The notes: a model not told the origin generated them from the sequence alone. Counted from the first letter of the stretch, positions 1-11,016 are shown. The stretch: 49,968 nucleotides of DNA from Parasitella parasitica (GCA_025201805.1 MU619322.1:17543-67510); one strand, 5' to 3'. Made by a program: numbers and translations.

Positions 1-1013
1 AAAAAAAAAAAAAAAAAAAAGAAAAGAGGGGTAAATGATTCTACCTTCATCGTTTGATGACAAGAATATAAATACTCGAATTTCTTATATTGCCATAATA
101 GGTTATCCACGTAATGAAGAAAAAACCCCTAATCCCTATTTTGAGTCATCGCAAACCCGCTTTTAATAAAGCGCAGACATATACAAAACCTTCCAAGCAA
201 TCTTCTTTGGTTTATCAAAAGAGCATGCTGGTTACGTCTACTCAAACAACATCGCACTCGTTTGTAACATGCAACTCAGAGGTTGATATATGTCTATGAT
301 ACAGTACAACGTTAAAGATATAATAGGAATCTGATTTATGGTGGCGATTGACACCTGATTTGGTATAAAATGACGAACTACTCGTATCCAAATTTAGTAA
401 AACCGTGATCACTGCAGCTTTTGCTGTCAATGTACACGTAAAGGGTCGGTTCGGGGTGTTTGTCACCTGCGCACATTTTGGAGAATAGACTTGATCCAAC
501 GCAAATTCCAACGCAGATTCCAACACACAATATAGCGGTTACTAAACCTCCTCTATATTAGATCAGAAGCGGTATCTGATAGAAAACTAGCTTCCGCCAA
601 CTTTGTAGATGCCAGACCTTCACTTGCACGAACTTGCTGCTCATTTGTTTACAAAAAAAAAGTGTAGTAGTAATTGAAAAGGTAGATGTAATCATACACC
701 ATATACATATTTAGTCGAATAGGCTTGTTGAAGCAAACATGTTTTGTATACATGAATATGTGTTTTGCTGATCTATGTCTGTGCAAGTTATTTAAATATG
801 CTAATCAAGTTATCCAAATTTCGGTTAGTAATGGGTTAAGATATCCATAGTGATGGCTCAAGGTATCCATGGTGATAGACTAGGTATCCATTCAAAGCTG
901 TTGATGGAGAGATTGACTTCATCTTTTACCGTCACAAGATCTTTTGGCTTTTAAAGATTTACCTAGTCTTTAAAGCCCTCTTTCCGCATTTCTCTTTTGC
1001 TATTAGACATAGA
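1..1013. other. Intergenic region upstream of mitochondrial carrier gene
   Basis: No convincing gene. It opens with a run of 20 A. A 61-codon frame at 114-299 has no recognisable motif and I treat it as chance. The only structured part is a short array of TATCCA motifs at 811-890, annotated separately, which lies 120-200 bp before the carrier start codon. Confidence 0.6.
811..893 (+). repeat. Degenerate tandem TATCCA array upstream of carrier gene
   Basis: TATCCA occurs at 811, 842, 864 and 885. The last three belong to a degenerate 21-22 bp tandem unit (units starting near 839, 861 and 882) that also shares GTGATRG after the motif in the first two copies. The spacings of 31, 22 and 21 bp are close to three, two and two helical turns. 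It may be a transcription-factor binding array or just decayed tandem duplication; the sequence alone cannot decide. Confidence 0.5.
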
Positions 1014-2363
1014 ATGACCGGCTTGAACCAAGAAAAGAAGGCTACCATTCCCAAGCTTGCTCAAGATCTAGTTGCTGGTACAATTGGTGGCTGGGCACAA
1101 GTGGTTGTTGGTAAGATTATCAAAGGAAAGCAAGTGCTACCTTCAAAATCTCACACTTTGAACGTAGGTCATCCCCCTGACACAATCAAGGTCCGTTTGC
1201 AAACGCAACCTTCGCCTCCTATTTACTCCAGTGCTATGGATTGCGTTCGTAAACTCATAAAGGAAGAAGGTGTAAGTTCTACTGGGATTTAATAACATTT
1301 ACAGAATGTCTTTCTGATTTAAATTGCATACAGCCCAAAGGTCTGTATAGAGGTGTCATGTCTCCCTTGGCCGGTATTGGTTTCTGGTAAGTCATTTGAT
1401 CTTGAACTTGTTTTTTTTGTTTTTTTTTCTTTTTTGATGTTCAAGCATGTAACCTTGCTCTCATTCACAATAGCAATGCTGTCATGTTTATGACTAATGG
1501 TTGGTCCAGACGTATGCTGCAGAATGGCGATGAAAAAAGAGTCTTGTCTATTAGTAGGTGTCCGAGTGGGGTTTTATGTTGGTATTGCGTCTGATGTGAA
1601 ATAGTCGAAATTGGAGTTGCTGGATCAATTGCTGGATCTGTCATGGCTTTTCTCAATTGCCCTATTGAGCTTTTGAAAGTCAAGTTGCAAACACAGGATC
1701 CAAAAGGATTTGTTGGCGCAAACGGTAAACATGAGCCTGCTGTGAGTACATGATATATTTTTGATTGGGATACATGAAATAGATAACGAGTCTAGTATAA
1801 AGGTGTCATTGACTGTGGTATCCGAACAGTCCGCTCTCAGGGGATGGGTGGCATCTATCGCGGTATGGGGATTACTTTGATGAGAGATGCTCCTAGTTAT
1901 TTTTCATACTTTGGTAAGCTATGCAATACTGGATGGTTATGCTGTGGTGAATCTGATTTTTTTATTTTTTATTTTTCGCCCTAGTTGCCTATGAAGGATT
2001 GAAACGATTATTCCAATCGATGAAAAAAGATGGTCAAGAATTGGGAACTGTTGGGTTACTGATTGCAGGTGGTTTATCTGGTTTTGCAGCGTGGATTCCT
2101 GCATATCCTCAAGACGTCATTAAAAGCAACTATCAAAATGATCTGCGGTAAGCTGATTTTTAGGTTAGAAACTTTATTTTGTATGTAACATGTGGTATAT
2201 TAGATACAAATCCATTAGTCAAGTTGCCAAGACTTTGTACAGGTCTAATGGATCCAAAGCATTTCTCAACGGCTTAGGGCCTACTCTTGTAAGAGCTTTT
2301 CCTGCCAATGCAGCTACATTCTTTGCGTATGAGATGGCTATGGATTTCATGAAGGGTTTTTAA
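1014..2363 (+). CDS. Mitochondrial carrier family (SLC25) transporter
   Basis: Eight exons (1014-1110, 1168-1271, 1334-1386, 1474-1553, 1605-1741, 1796-1913, 1985-2147, 2204-2363) join in frame to 303 residues, the normal length for this inner-membrane family. All three signature repeats are visible: [25 protein letters not shown] and [11 protein letters not shown], each ending a first transmembrane helix of a repeat. The motif set resembles the carnitine/acylcarnitine, basic amino acid and yeast Ymc1/Ort1-like branch, but the substrate cannot be fixed by eye. Introns are 51-87 bp with GT-AG ends. An AATAAA at 2411-2416 lies shortly after the stop. The start is the first in-frame ATG and leads directly into the conserved first helix. 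Confidence 0.92.
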
Positions 2364-3661
2364 ATATGTATCCTGAATAGTCGTACGCATGACCGCGCAT
2401 TGTTTGACTCAATAAAGTTTTGTTGGCCATAGAACAAATTAGATTTTCGATTTAGAAAAAATCTTGACCAAAAATGTCTTTAGAAAACCACAGCTATGGT
2501 TCACTTTCTCCTAAAATTAATGGAACAAAAATTAATGGCACAATCTGTTTTATAATAAAAAATATACACGTTTTGGAGGTGTGCCAATATATTCTGTGTC
2601 ATTAATTTTTCGTTTAGTAATAAACAGGGATACGCATGATGTAATTGATGTTGAGTTATATAATAGGCTGCTATTTTCGATTAACAATATCTTCAGATTT
2701 ACGTCACATGCCACACAGCTTCAACATTTATACTATATTGCTCAAAAAGGCGTATATTTCGAAATTATGATAAAAAAGCAAACTGAAGGAAAGGATGTAA
2801 AAATGACCCGGGGGAAGCTTGTGTAAAAGTTTTAGAAACTGCAAGAATGTATCACAGAACAGGAGCGAGAAAACTATGGCATGGACAACTATCAACCCTT
2901 TGAATTGTATGTTCATTGTGATTGCTCTAGATAGTGTCGACAGTTGAGTTGACAGCGCGTTATTGTACTAGTATTTGCAAAAAAAAAATTCTCATGCCAT
3001 AATACAATAAACAGGCGACAAGAATCAAGCCAAATTTACAAAAATTTGCTCACGGTCCACATGGAATATTTAGTCTGTTGTCTTACCAAACTTACTCAAG
3101 ACACATAGATTTGCTTGATTCAGGTTGTACTACGGTACTGGGCGAGCAGCGACTTATTTTTGGCAGCTTCTTGATACACTAATTACCGTGTTGCATTATT
3201 TGTAGCATTTAGTACACAACAGACATCCAAGAATGATATGTTTCAAGAATGCGCCATCGATGAAGTTGCCATGTGAAAATGGCATTTTTTCCAAGTTGAT
3301 AAAACGCACAGTTGTTTTGTTGTGCGCTGTTATTGTGATTGGCAAAGTTCTTTGTTTTCTCAAGATGGATTATCAGCTGCAAGCTTATCTGGGTGTGTAA
3401 TGCAATACCCACGATTCCGTCTTCTGCAAGCTTATCTCGATTCTGATATGTATCATTGCCATTATGAACAGAAAAATTAGGCAATGCCTGCAGATCGACA
3501 TGACTTTTCATCAGATGAGCGATTAGCAGATGCAGACTGGGGTAATTGATGGAACAAAACAGATGGAACAAGGAGCACCATATCTTTAGACAAATGTAGA
3601 GTTGGAAGTCAATGTGTAACAAATATGCTAATAAAGTTTCGGTCTAAATCTTTTTATTTCT
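2364..3661. other. Intergenic region between carrier and forkhead genes
   Basis: AT-rich sequence containing 3' flank of the carrier gene (AATAAA at 2411) and 3' flank of the forkhead gene, since the two genes converge. Frames at 2581-2826 (+) and 3209-3622 (-) have no recognisable domain and use AT-driven composition; I do not call them genes. Confidence 0.55.
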
Positions 3662-4088
3662 TCAATTCAGAATGTTATTTACTCTCATCAGAGATGGATT
3701 TAGTAAGGGGTCCATATCCAACTTTTGATGAAACTGTTGCTGTAGCTGAGAAGATAAAATAGGTGCTTCCATGTCAATGGCAGGCGAATGCGGTGAGGTT
3801 GATCCTCGCACCGAGCTTGTCTTTGAGCTCGACATGCTGGCCAAAGAAGACATGGTCCTCTTATTGCTGTTAAATCTAGCAAGAAATGAGGCCATCCTTG
3901 CATTCTCATCTGCATCCGTTGTATAACGTTCGGAAGGCTGTAGATGATTGTTTGCTTGGTCTGCTGTATTATTAGAAGCCGTTGTACTGTTAGTAGTGCC
4001 ATTCGATTGATAAAACGGTGAAACCAAGTTACTAAAATCAATTTCGTCCAAGCTTACTCTGTCATGTGTTTGTTGATGCTGCTGCTGC

Positions 4089-4131
<43 letters not shown>

Positions 4132-4926
4132 GCTGCTGCTGGTGCCAGTATTCAATGTTACCTAAAAATCCACTGTCAAGTATCTGTCTTCCAAAGTTTG
4201 TATTGTTGAGTTGTTCTAGATCTACCGTCCAATAGCCACCTTTGCTCCCTTTGCCTTTACCAGTATTATCTTGAGATAAACGAGCAAGTTTTCGAAAACA
4301 TCGGTTCAATGATAAATTGTGGCGGATGGTATTCTATACATGTCAATAAGCATGAGTGAGCTCGACTTGACTGAGGCTCCAAATAAAGACAACATTACCT
4401 GCCAGCCTGTTTCATTTGCTTCGTACAGATGGGGGTATCTGGTTTGGACCCATTCGTAAATCTCTCTCAGAGTCAGACGCTGGTCTCTGGATGTCAAGAT
4501 TGCTTGGGCGATCAATGAGGCATAAGAGTGAGGAGGTCTTCTTCTCTTTCTAATTGGACGTTTCTGCATGTCTAACTGCTGTTGTTGCTGGGGCAAAGGT
4601 GGTGGTGGTTGTTGATAGTAGTGTGGGTGAGCATTGGCATAAACTTGCTGCGGAGAAAATGGGTAATGCGATTGTGTTGAAGAAGAGGCAGGAGGAGCCA
4701 TTCCTGCTGTGATTGCTGCTGATTCCAAATAGGACCTATTTCTTAAAAGCTCAAATGTTGCAGCGTCATTATAATCAGCTGTTGTTTGGTAAAAAGCTTG
4801 TTGATGCTGTTCCATTGGCTTCCAATGTTGCGGTAGTAACTCCATTTTCCTATCATCGTCTTCTTCCAAGTCTTCAATTTGTCCGTCTCGAATATATCTC
4901 ATACCAGGCAAATGAATTATCGACAT
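3662..4926 (-). CDS. Forkhead (winged-helix) transcription factor
   Basis: Two exons on the minus strand (4926-4399 and 4333-3662, intron 65 bp) give 399 residues. The forkhead DNA-binding domain runs from about residue 129 to 225: it begins RRPPHSYASLIAQAI, and the intron falls exactly before the recognition-helix core NTIRHNLSLNRCF, followed by KGGYWTVD. The N-terminal part is acidic then Q/P-rich. Directly after the domain is a 21-glutamine tract. This is a nuclear sequence-specific regulator; the closest fungal families (Fkh, Sep1, Fhl1-like) cannot be separated here, and no FHA domain is visible. It is transcribed away from a bZIP gene, and a TATAAAA lies about 105 bp before the start. 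Confidence 0.93.
4079..4141 (-). repeat. CAA/CAG trinucleotide tract encoding 21 glutamines
   Basis: Read on the minus strand: 3 CAG, 14 CAA and 4 CAG codons without interruption, flanked by histidine codons. It lies in the forkhead gene just after the DNA-binding domain. Such tracts are length-variable by replication slippage, so this is likely a polymorphic site. Confidence 0.95.
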
Positions 4927-5544
4927 GTTTATTGTACTGGTTTAATTTCTACGTCAGCTTTAAAGACCTAAGATGGGATAGATCCTACACGAACAAACAG
5001 AAAAGATTTCTCGTTGCAAAAGATGCTCTCTTTTATACATCAAAATCTAGCAAGTTTTATTCAAAACGGGAACTTTTTTTTTTTTTTTTTTCATATTTAA
5101 ATGTTCGGATTATTCATTGCTCAAAGGAAATTTAACTTTTCTGGCCACAAGACTCCTTTATATCATTATATATCAAAAGAACAACCTAACCAACCACAGC
5201 CAAATGCAAAAATTACCCTCCGAATGTAGTTAGCACAGCATCATGACGGGTTCTGCATAATATAAGGCTTGAAAATTGGCATTTTACTAAAATGTAACTA
5301 ATCTTGAAAATCTAATTTTCTTGGCTTATTTAAAGAGACAAAATCCAGTATTTTTCATTCCTTTTTTTTCAAACAAGAAAAAAAAAAAAACGCTCAGATA
5401 TAAATGTTCAAAGGTATATAAATGAAACATCTTATTTGCTTTATGCTCTTTTAAAACTGGACCGAGAAAACTAATTTTCGGAAATAAACAGACACAAACT
5501 ACCAGCAGGCCATTACGGCCACATTGACACCCACAAAGCTATTA
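4927..5544. promoter_or_regulatory. Shared divergent promoter region of forkhead and bZIP genes
   Basis: 618 bp separates the two start codons. It holds a TATAAAA for the forkhead gene (minus strand, bases 5031-5037) and a TATATAAA for the bZIP gene (5415-5422), plus long T/A runs at 5072-5090 and 5379-5391 that are typical nucleosome-depleted promoter sequence. No other gene fits. Confidence 0.55.
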
Positions 5545-6207
5545 ATGGAGAATCCTATGCAGCAAGGATGGAGTTCCCATCAAACCTCAATCAATGAATT
5601 ACATTCTTACATGAATGATGTCAGTATATTCAATCAATCTGCAAGTTTGTTTGGCCAGCAAGAGCTCAGTATGCCATCATGCTCACCAGACAGTGACAAG
5701 ATGGCCTCTTTTCCTCAAGTTCCTGTTTCCTCCTCAGCGCTCCCTCTTACCCCGCCTTCTCCTTCTAGAGACACTATTCCCAAAAAACATCGCAAAAAGC
5801 TACTGGAAAAGAATCGTGAAGCAGCTTACCGTTGTAGACAAAAGAAGAAACGGTGGATTAACAGTTTGGAAGAGAGGTCTCAGACTGCCGAGACCAAAAA
5901 TAGAGAACTACAAGATCTGGTTTTACAATTAAGAGAAGAGAGCATCTACCTGCGCAATCTTCTTTTGACTCACGGAAATTGCGAATGCGATGTAGTGGTA
6001 AGTTTTATTCATTGCCTGCTCAATCCTGTATACTAAAATTTTGATAAATAGCAAGCCTACTTGCGACGAACATCAGAGCGACTGTCGAGTAACGTTGTGC
6101 CTCCTTACGCTGAAACCTTGCCTACCTCGTTCCACTCAGCCTCGTCTGTATCTAGTTCTGAGTCTTCGATGAACTCTATGCCAAAAACGAGCCGTCAAAA
6201 CATCTGA
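5545..6207 (+). CDS. bZIP transcription factor, ATF/CREB-like
   Basis: Two exons (5545-5997, 6052-6207; intron 54 bp) encode 202 residues. The basic region at about residues 80-104 carries the NREAAYRCRQKKKRW core (NxxAAxxCR pattern of the ATF/CREB class), followed by a leucine zipper with regularly spaced L/I/V to about residue 140. The N-terminal half is Ser/Pro-rich with TPPSPS, a possible proline-directed kinase site. The C-terminal tail is Ser-rich. It should bind CRE-like palindromes as a dimer in the nucleus; the stress-response Atf1/Atf2 branch is the best guess. The ATG was chosen because upstream in-frame codons contain no other ATG and a TATA box lies 123 bp upstream. Confidence 0.92.
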
Positions 6208-7821
6208 TCCGTGCAATCGATCAGGATTTATGGATCATTGATCCTCTTCCAATGTGTCCCCCTCCCCTTTCATTTACTACTAGCATAAAAAAATTGTAAT
6301 TAACTGTTTCTCATCGTATCAAACCAAATCGGTATTATTGTAATTTCCAATCATTTCAAACAGCTGCTATCAATATTTGTTTATACATACATTCACTCTG
6401 CTTGACGCCTATTGTACCCTCTTCTCTATTGGCTTCCTTCCAAAAATAAAATGCCCTTTTCTGTTACCAAATTACTGGTTTTCTGTTGCACTCACCCCAC
6501 CCCCCACTAGATGGCGACTTCGGGATCAGATCCGTAAAAAAAAGAACGCCAACTGTAAAAAAGATAATATTTGGTGTTATCATTAGCTTCTCTAAAGAAA
6601 AAAATTGCCGGGATATCTTTAGCAAACATGACCAACTTGAATGGACTTTTTTCAAGCTGTTGTTGCTTGAATATACTCCTTTTTTCGTATTTACCCTATT
6701 AGTGTCCTGCATACACACAAAATACTATATTATTCACTAACCAAATCAAATGAATCTTCATATTGAACATGTGTCACACCTGACGTAATAAACGCTTTTA
6801 CTTCAGTAAACTACAAAAATATTATATCAAGTAAGTAATAGTACAAAACGTAATCGCATGCAATTTGAAGCTATTGCAAGCAATATTCTAGGAATAGCAT
6901 CGTTGCTTTCCATGGTCATTGGGGACCAACAAAAATTGCAAGTGTCTCCTTATTTTGTTTTCTAAAAAAAAATTGAGGAACTGTGCATAAGAGCTGTGCA
7001 CAACCAAACAATTATGTATACAAGGCCGATCCCTGTAAGATAAAATAATGATGTATTTTTCTTTTTTTTTTATCAAAAATCATCATTTGTCGACTAGACA
7101 AACCATTGTTTTATCTCTATGCATATCTAGTATCCGTTCTATTTTCTCATTATGCTCTATTGCTTAATACTCTGCAGAGACGTTAGACATGGCTCTAAGC
7201 AATGGAAAAAAAATCGTTAGTAGTCTACATTGGATGCTATTTAATTCAATGAAAAACTTAAGCTATATAAAAATAGCCTTTAGTATCATACTTTTCAGCT
7301 TCCCAGCTATCATCATATAATATCCTACAGTTCATGTTTTTCTTTCCGGCTGTTTTTGACCCTCCGAAGAACAAAATGATGGTTCGGAGGGTCTGGGGGA
7401 GGGCTCATGTACACTGATATAGCGCACAGAACAAGCTAACAGTACCTATTAAGCATGGAGAAGATGAGAGAAGTAGGGTTCAAGAGGATAATCCTCCCCA
7501 GACTTGCTAAAAAAGCAGAAAATAGTATAGGATGAATAAACATTTGTTACAGAGCAGTAACTGTGAGACATGTCCAAAAAAGTGGTTTCAAAATGACGGG
7601 GTGATAACCTCTTTTCGGATTATAATCAATCAGAAAACACTCATTTTGATTTTTACAATAATAATCTTCATGAGGAAAGTTATACTTGACAAAGATGCGA
7701 AAGTTGTACGCTATAATGGTAAATTACAACAGTGTATACAACATCCGGCCATCTCTAGCACCGGCGGCCTTCAATTCTGAGTTGGGTAGAATGCGACCTT
7801 CCTACTTGGGTAAAATGGATA
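6208..7821. other. Gene-poor region after bZIP gene
   Basis: Bases 6208-6460 are bZIP 3' flank. Frames at 6377-6740, 6888-7076 and 7532-7780 are short, AT-driven and unrecognisable. A perfect inverted repeat at 7358-7393 is annotated separately. The last 100 bp before 7822 are richer in G+C than the surroundings, and may already belong to the mobile-element relic that follows. Confidence 0.5.
7358..7393. repeat. Perfect 11-bp inverted repeat (hairpin)
   Basis: GACCCTCCGAA at 7358-7368 is the exact reverse complement of TTCGGAGGGTC at 7383-7393, with a 14-base loop. A G+C-rich stem in AT-rich DNA stands out. It sits 430 bp before a transposon helicase relic. It could be a terminal hairpin of a small element, a DNA-protein site or chance. 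Confidence 0.75.
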
Positions 7822-8217
7822 ATGTATGCTGAGATTGCGGTACCTTCCACTGGAAGGCAAAAAAGCCTGGTCTGGTGCGATAGAGCTCATTCCAAGGTTC
7901 ACTCTCTTAACCTTACCAGACGCCTTACCATTTACCTTGACCAGAAAGCAATTGCCCATCCCATGAGCATTAATAAATCTCAAGGCCAATCATCGAAGAG
8001 AATTGCTGTTGATTCAAGATGTCCAGCCTTCACTCGCGGCCAGCTATATACCGCTCTCTCAAGAGCAACATCTGCCAACAATGTCTCAATCCTTCTCCCC
8101 TCCCCCCTTAACGCTCTCGAAGCAGAAATTTCGCATACCCAAAGGTATCATTTAGACCTAATTAATATATTATCAACAGTAATATTAGAATTGTTTAAAA
8201 ACGGGCCCGCAGGGTGA
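7822..8217 (+). pseudogene. Decayed PIF1/Helitron-type helicase C-terminal fragment
   Basis: The frame at 7822-8217 contains INKSQGQSSKR and RGQLYTALSRA, which match superfamily-1 helicase motifs V and VI of PIF1 and Helitron Rep-helicases. The residues that normally precede motif V (starting around an IPR motif and ending KQLPI) are found at 7889-7960 but in a different reading frame, and that frame hits a stop at 7964-7966. So at least one frameshift or small deletion separates the two parts. No ATPase Walker A/B part is present upstream. I read it as a dead 3' remnant of a transposon, most likely Helitron-like; a relic of a host PIF1 copy is the alternative. Confidence 0.75.
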
Positions 8218-8251
8218 CAGTGTGATCGAGCGTAGCGAGGTAGAGCGGCTA
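8200..8251 (+). mobile_element. Candidate Helitron 3' end (CTAG followed by T)
   Basis: Downstream of the helicase fragment comes a G+C-rich stretch starting with the palindrome CGGGCCCG (8201-8208) and ending GAGCGGCTAG (8241-8250), followed by T. Helitrons end in CTRR and insert before T, so the position and sequence fit. However, I cannot see the usual 16-20 base hairpin just upstream, so this boundary is tentative. Confidence 0.35.
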
Positions 8252-8974
8252 GTCTATTGATACAAGATATTATGAGATATGGAACCTTCTTTCTGATTAA
8301 TTTTTGTGTATTAGAGGGGGTTCAAAAGTGCTTGAACAGGGCAAAAGACGATGCTAATCAAGACCTTTGAGAGAGACTAGCATATATATATATCATTTTT
8401 TTCTAAGCAACGCAACAGAAAAGAATGCTTTTGATTTCATAAAACTAGCCCTTGCTAAAGTTTTAGTCCCCTTGAAAAGGCATGCAAATCGCATCAATCT
8501 TCGATAGGGATTTCTAAGCACGAAAGGTAATCGTAGCATATTAACATTCAACTAAAAGAGGACTTTCCAAATACAATGAAAAAAGCACCTAAACATACAT
8601 TCATTAGGAATAAAGATGGCACATATTTTAATAGTTAAAGGAATCTTTCATAAATTCAGCAAATAGTCACGAGCGAAGACTTCGATGAACAGAGAACGCG
8701 GAAGTGCTACAACCCCATCACCGATATAACCAACAGCAAATGCCAATTTAGAGCTATCACATTATTGCTATCATGCAGGTCTTGATTAATAGAATATACT
8801 TTAAACAAAACCCACATTTCCTCTTTTGGTTGTGAGATTACAGATGACAGTAATCAAATGCATAATCTTTGAAGAACACGGTCATGTGATTGACTTTACT
8901 ACCCATAAAAATGCATTGCTTCTGATCGCGAGTGCCTTTTTTTTTTATTTTAAATAAAAGTACATTTATAAATT
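8252..8974. other. Intergenic region before amidohydrolase gene
   Basis: AT-rich, no reading frame of note. Includes a TA-dinucleotide patch near 8382-8393 and a T run at 8938-8946 close to the following gene's start. Nothing else recognised. Confidence 0.5.
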
Positions 8975-10368
8975 ATGTCTCAATCCAAAATGCAAGTTGT
9001 CTATTGTGAAGATGGGCTTTTACATAATCCTCCAATTGAAATGACTCTTGGTCAAATCAAGCCGTATGTTGGTACGTGTGTGCATGGATCTCAAAAGTCA
9101 CTATATTAATTGCTGGTAATACGTCCATGTTTTAGAATCTCCCAAAAGGTTAATCAGCATCAAAAAATTTATCGATGAGCGCCCAGAGTTTGAAATAGTA
9201 GAGCCCAATGATTACTCATTGGGCCCCATTTTAGATGTGCATCGCAAGGATTATGTCGATTTTTTGAGAACCATTTATCCAGAATGGGTCGATTCGGGCC
9301 TCCCAAAAGACATTTGCATTGGGGACACCTTTGCTCAGCGTTCCTTTGTCGGTAAGCTCGACGATGAAATCATCAGGAAGAACGCCAGTGGTAGCTGCGG
9401 TGGGAAAATGGGCTATTATGTAGGCGATGTATCCACTCCATTCGTTCAAAGTAAGTAGCTCTATGATACATTTTTATAGCCCCTGGATCCTAATTTACGC
9501 ACTTGGAAGATACATGGCGCGCTGCATATTCGTCTGTCCAGGTGGTTTTATCTGCAGCTCATCGTTTGACTGAAGCCGTCGAAACTAGACAATCACCCAA
9601 CCATAATGAAGCTATTTATGCCTTATGTAGACCTCCTGGTCATCATGCCTCAGATCATATGGCTGCTGGCTACTGCTTTATCAACAATGCATCTGTTGCT
9701 GCTCGTTTCTTGCAAAATTACACCTTGCAAGATATGAATAAGGCTAAAAAACCATATGAATTTGATTTAGAAGCCGTCTGCAATGGACAATTCAGTAAAG
9801 GTACAAGTGAAGATAAAAAGAAAGTCTTGATAGTCGATATCGACTATCATCAGTAAGTGGAAAAAAGAAGACTTACTGAAGGCCATCTTACTTATTGTTC
9901 GCCTTCTATAGTGGAAATGGCACACAAGATATTTTTTACGATGACCCCTCTGTATTCTACATCTCGCTTCACGGTGTTCCTGATTACCCTTTCTTTACAG
10001 GATCTGCCGAGGAAACAGGCCAAGGCGCTGGAAAAGGTTACAACGTCAATATTCCTCTTGATCCTGCAACTACCACTGACAGTATTTATCTCGAGAATCT
10101 TGAACGTGTATTGAATAATCAAAGTGTTGCTGATTTTGATGCCAATGTTGTGATTGTATCTATGGGCTTGGACACATGGTTTGAAGATCCTATTGCTGGC
10201 ATGCAGGGACTTAAAGATATGGACACGTACAAGAAGATGGGATCATTGATCAAAACCTGCACCGGTACAAAGCATCGCCCTGTTTTGTTTGTACAAGAGG
10301 GAGGATATACAGTGGAGAAATTGGGAGATTTAGCTGGCAGTGTTTTGCAAGGTTTCCTTAAACAGTAA
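8975..10368 (+). CDS. Acetylpolyamine amidohydrolase / class II histone-deacetylase-like enzyme
   Basis: Four exons (8975-9071, 9136-9450, 9510-9852, 9912-10368) encode 403 residues of the arginase/deacetylase fold. Visible active-site parts: RPPGHH (catalytic His pair at about 182-183), the metal-binding segment VDIDYHHGNGTQ (Asp and His near 249-251), a further Asp in MGLDTW near 339, and the C-terminal EGGY (Tyr 384). The lid-type insertion after the first exon and the TWRAAYSSVQ helix resemble acetylpolyamine amidohydrolases more than Rpd3/Hda1 nuclear deacetylases. It would use zinc to remove acetyl groups from polyamines or small amides; a histone or tubulin substrate is not excluded. 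AATAAA at 10385 follows the stop. Confidence 0.9.
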
Positions 10369-11016
10369 AATATGGCATTGATAGAATAAATACTTTATTA
10401 AAAACTATATAAAGGCATTGCTTTTATATAAATACATAACTATCATGATGATTCACTGTTTAATCTCATAGAAAATAAGCCAAAAGACAAATCCTAGCTT
10501 TGTAAAACCTTGAACCGTAGCATTTAAAAAGTCTGCCATCAAAAAAGTTTTTGGCCAAGATTAATAAATTTTTGCACAGGATTACGTCTATCATAGCATA
10601 AATATCTTGTCGTTATCTAGATATATAAAATCTATTGCAGTATTACAAGAAGAAGATAGGAATTGCTTATTGTTGTGCACTCAAATGGCAGTAAGAGGAG
10701 GTTACTTGAGCATTGTGGAAATGACCCTATATATCTTGGTGTAAAAGCTAACTACTTTTTTTAACCAATATCAAGTTGCGGCTGATTCGTCAAAGTTGCC
10801 TAAAGTTCATCCGGAAAAAATTACCTGCGGACAAACCATCATTTCCCCGCATTCACATAAGGATTACTAACGGTTTTCCCACTGTAGACATCTTTTATAA
10901 TGAACTTCTTTAGCCTGGAAAAAAAAAAAAGAAAGAAGGGCTTATAAAAGCGTCGCTGAATTTCTCGATTCATTACAAGACCCTTCTTTTCTTCTTCCCT
11001 AAATTTCTTTAACAAA
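10369..11016. other. Intergenic region with promoter of acyl-CoA synthetase gene
   Basis: An imperfect hairpin (10405-10429, arms TATATAAA/TTTATATA around GGCATTGC) lies in the 3' flank of the preceding gene and may help 3' end formation. A TATAAAA at 10943-10949 lies 74 bp before the next start, followed by the pyrimidine-rich leader CCTTCTTTTCTTCTTCCC at 10982. Confidence 0.55.
10943..10949 (+). promoter_or_regulatory. TATA box of acyl-CoA synthetase gene
   Basis: TATAAAA, 74 bp before the ATG, followed by a CT-rich leader, the usual layout of a strongly expressed fungal promoter. Confidence 0.6.

Noticed and set aside
3209-3622. 137-codon minus-strand frame near the forkhead gene
   Set aside because: No recognisable motif, no promoter features and composition like the surrounding AT-rich DNA; it lies in the 3' flank of the forkhead gene.
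5508-5520. GGCCATTACGGCC, an SfiI site identical to a core used in some cDNA-cloning adaptors
   Set aside because: Only 13 bases match and the flanks continue as ordinary genomic 5' leader; no other vector or primer sequence is visible, so chance is more likely than contamination.
10405-10429. TATATAAA/TTTATATA imperfect hairpin after the amidohydrolase gene
   Set aside because: AT-rich palindromes of this quality are common by chance in such DNA; noted in the intergenic entry but not claimed as a functional terminator.
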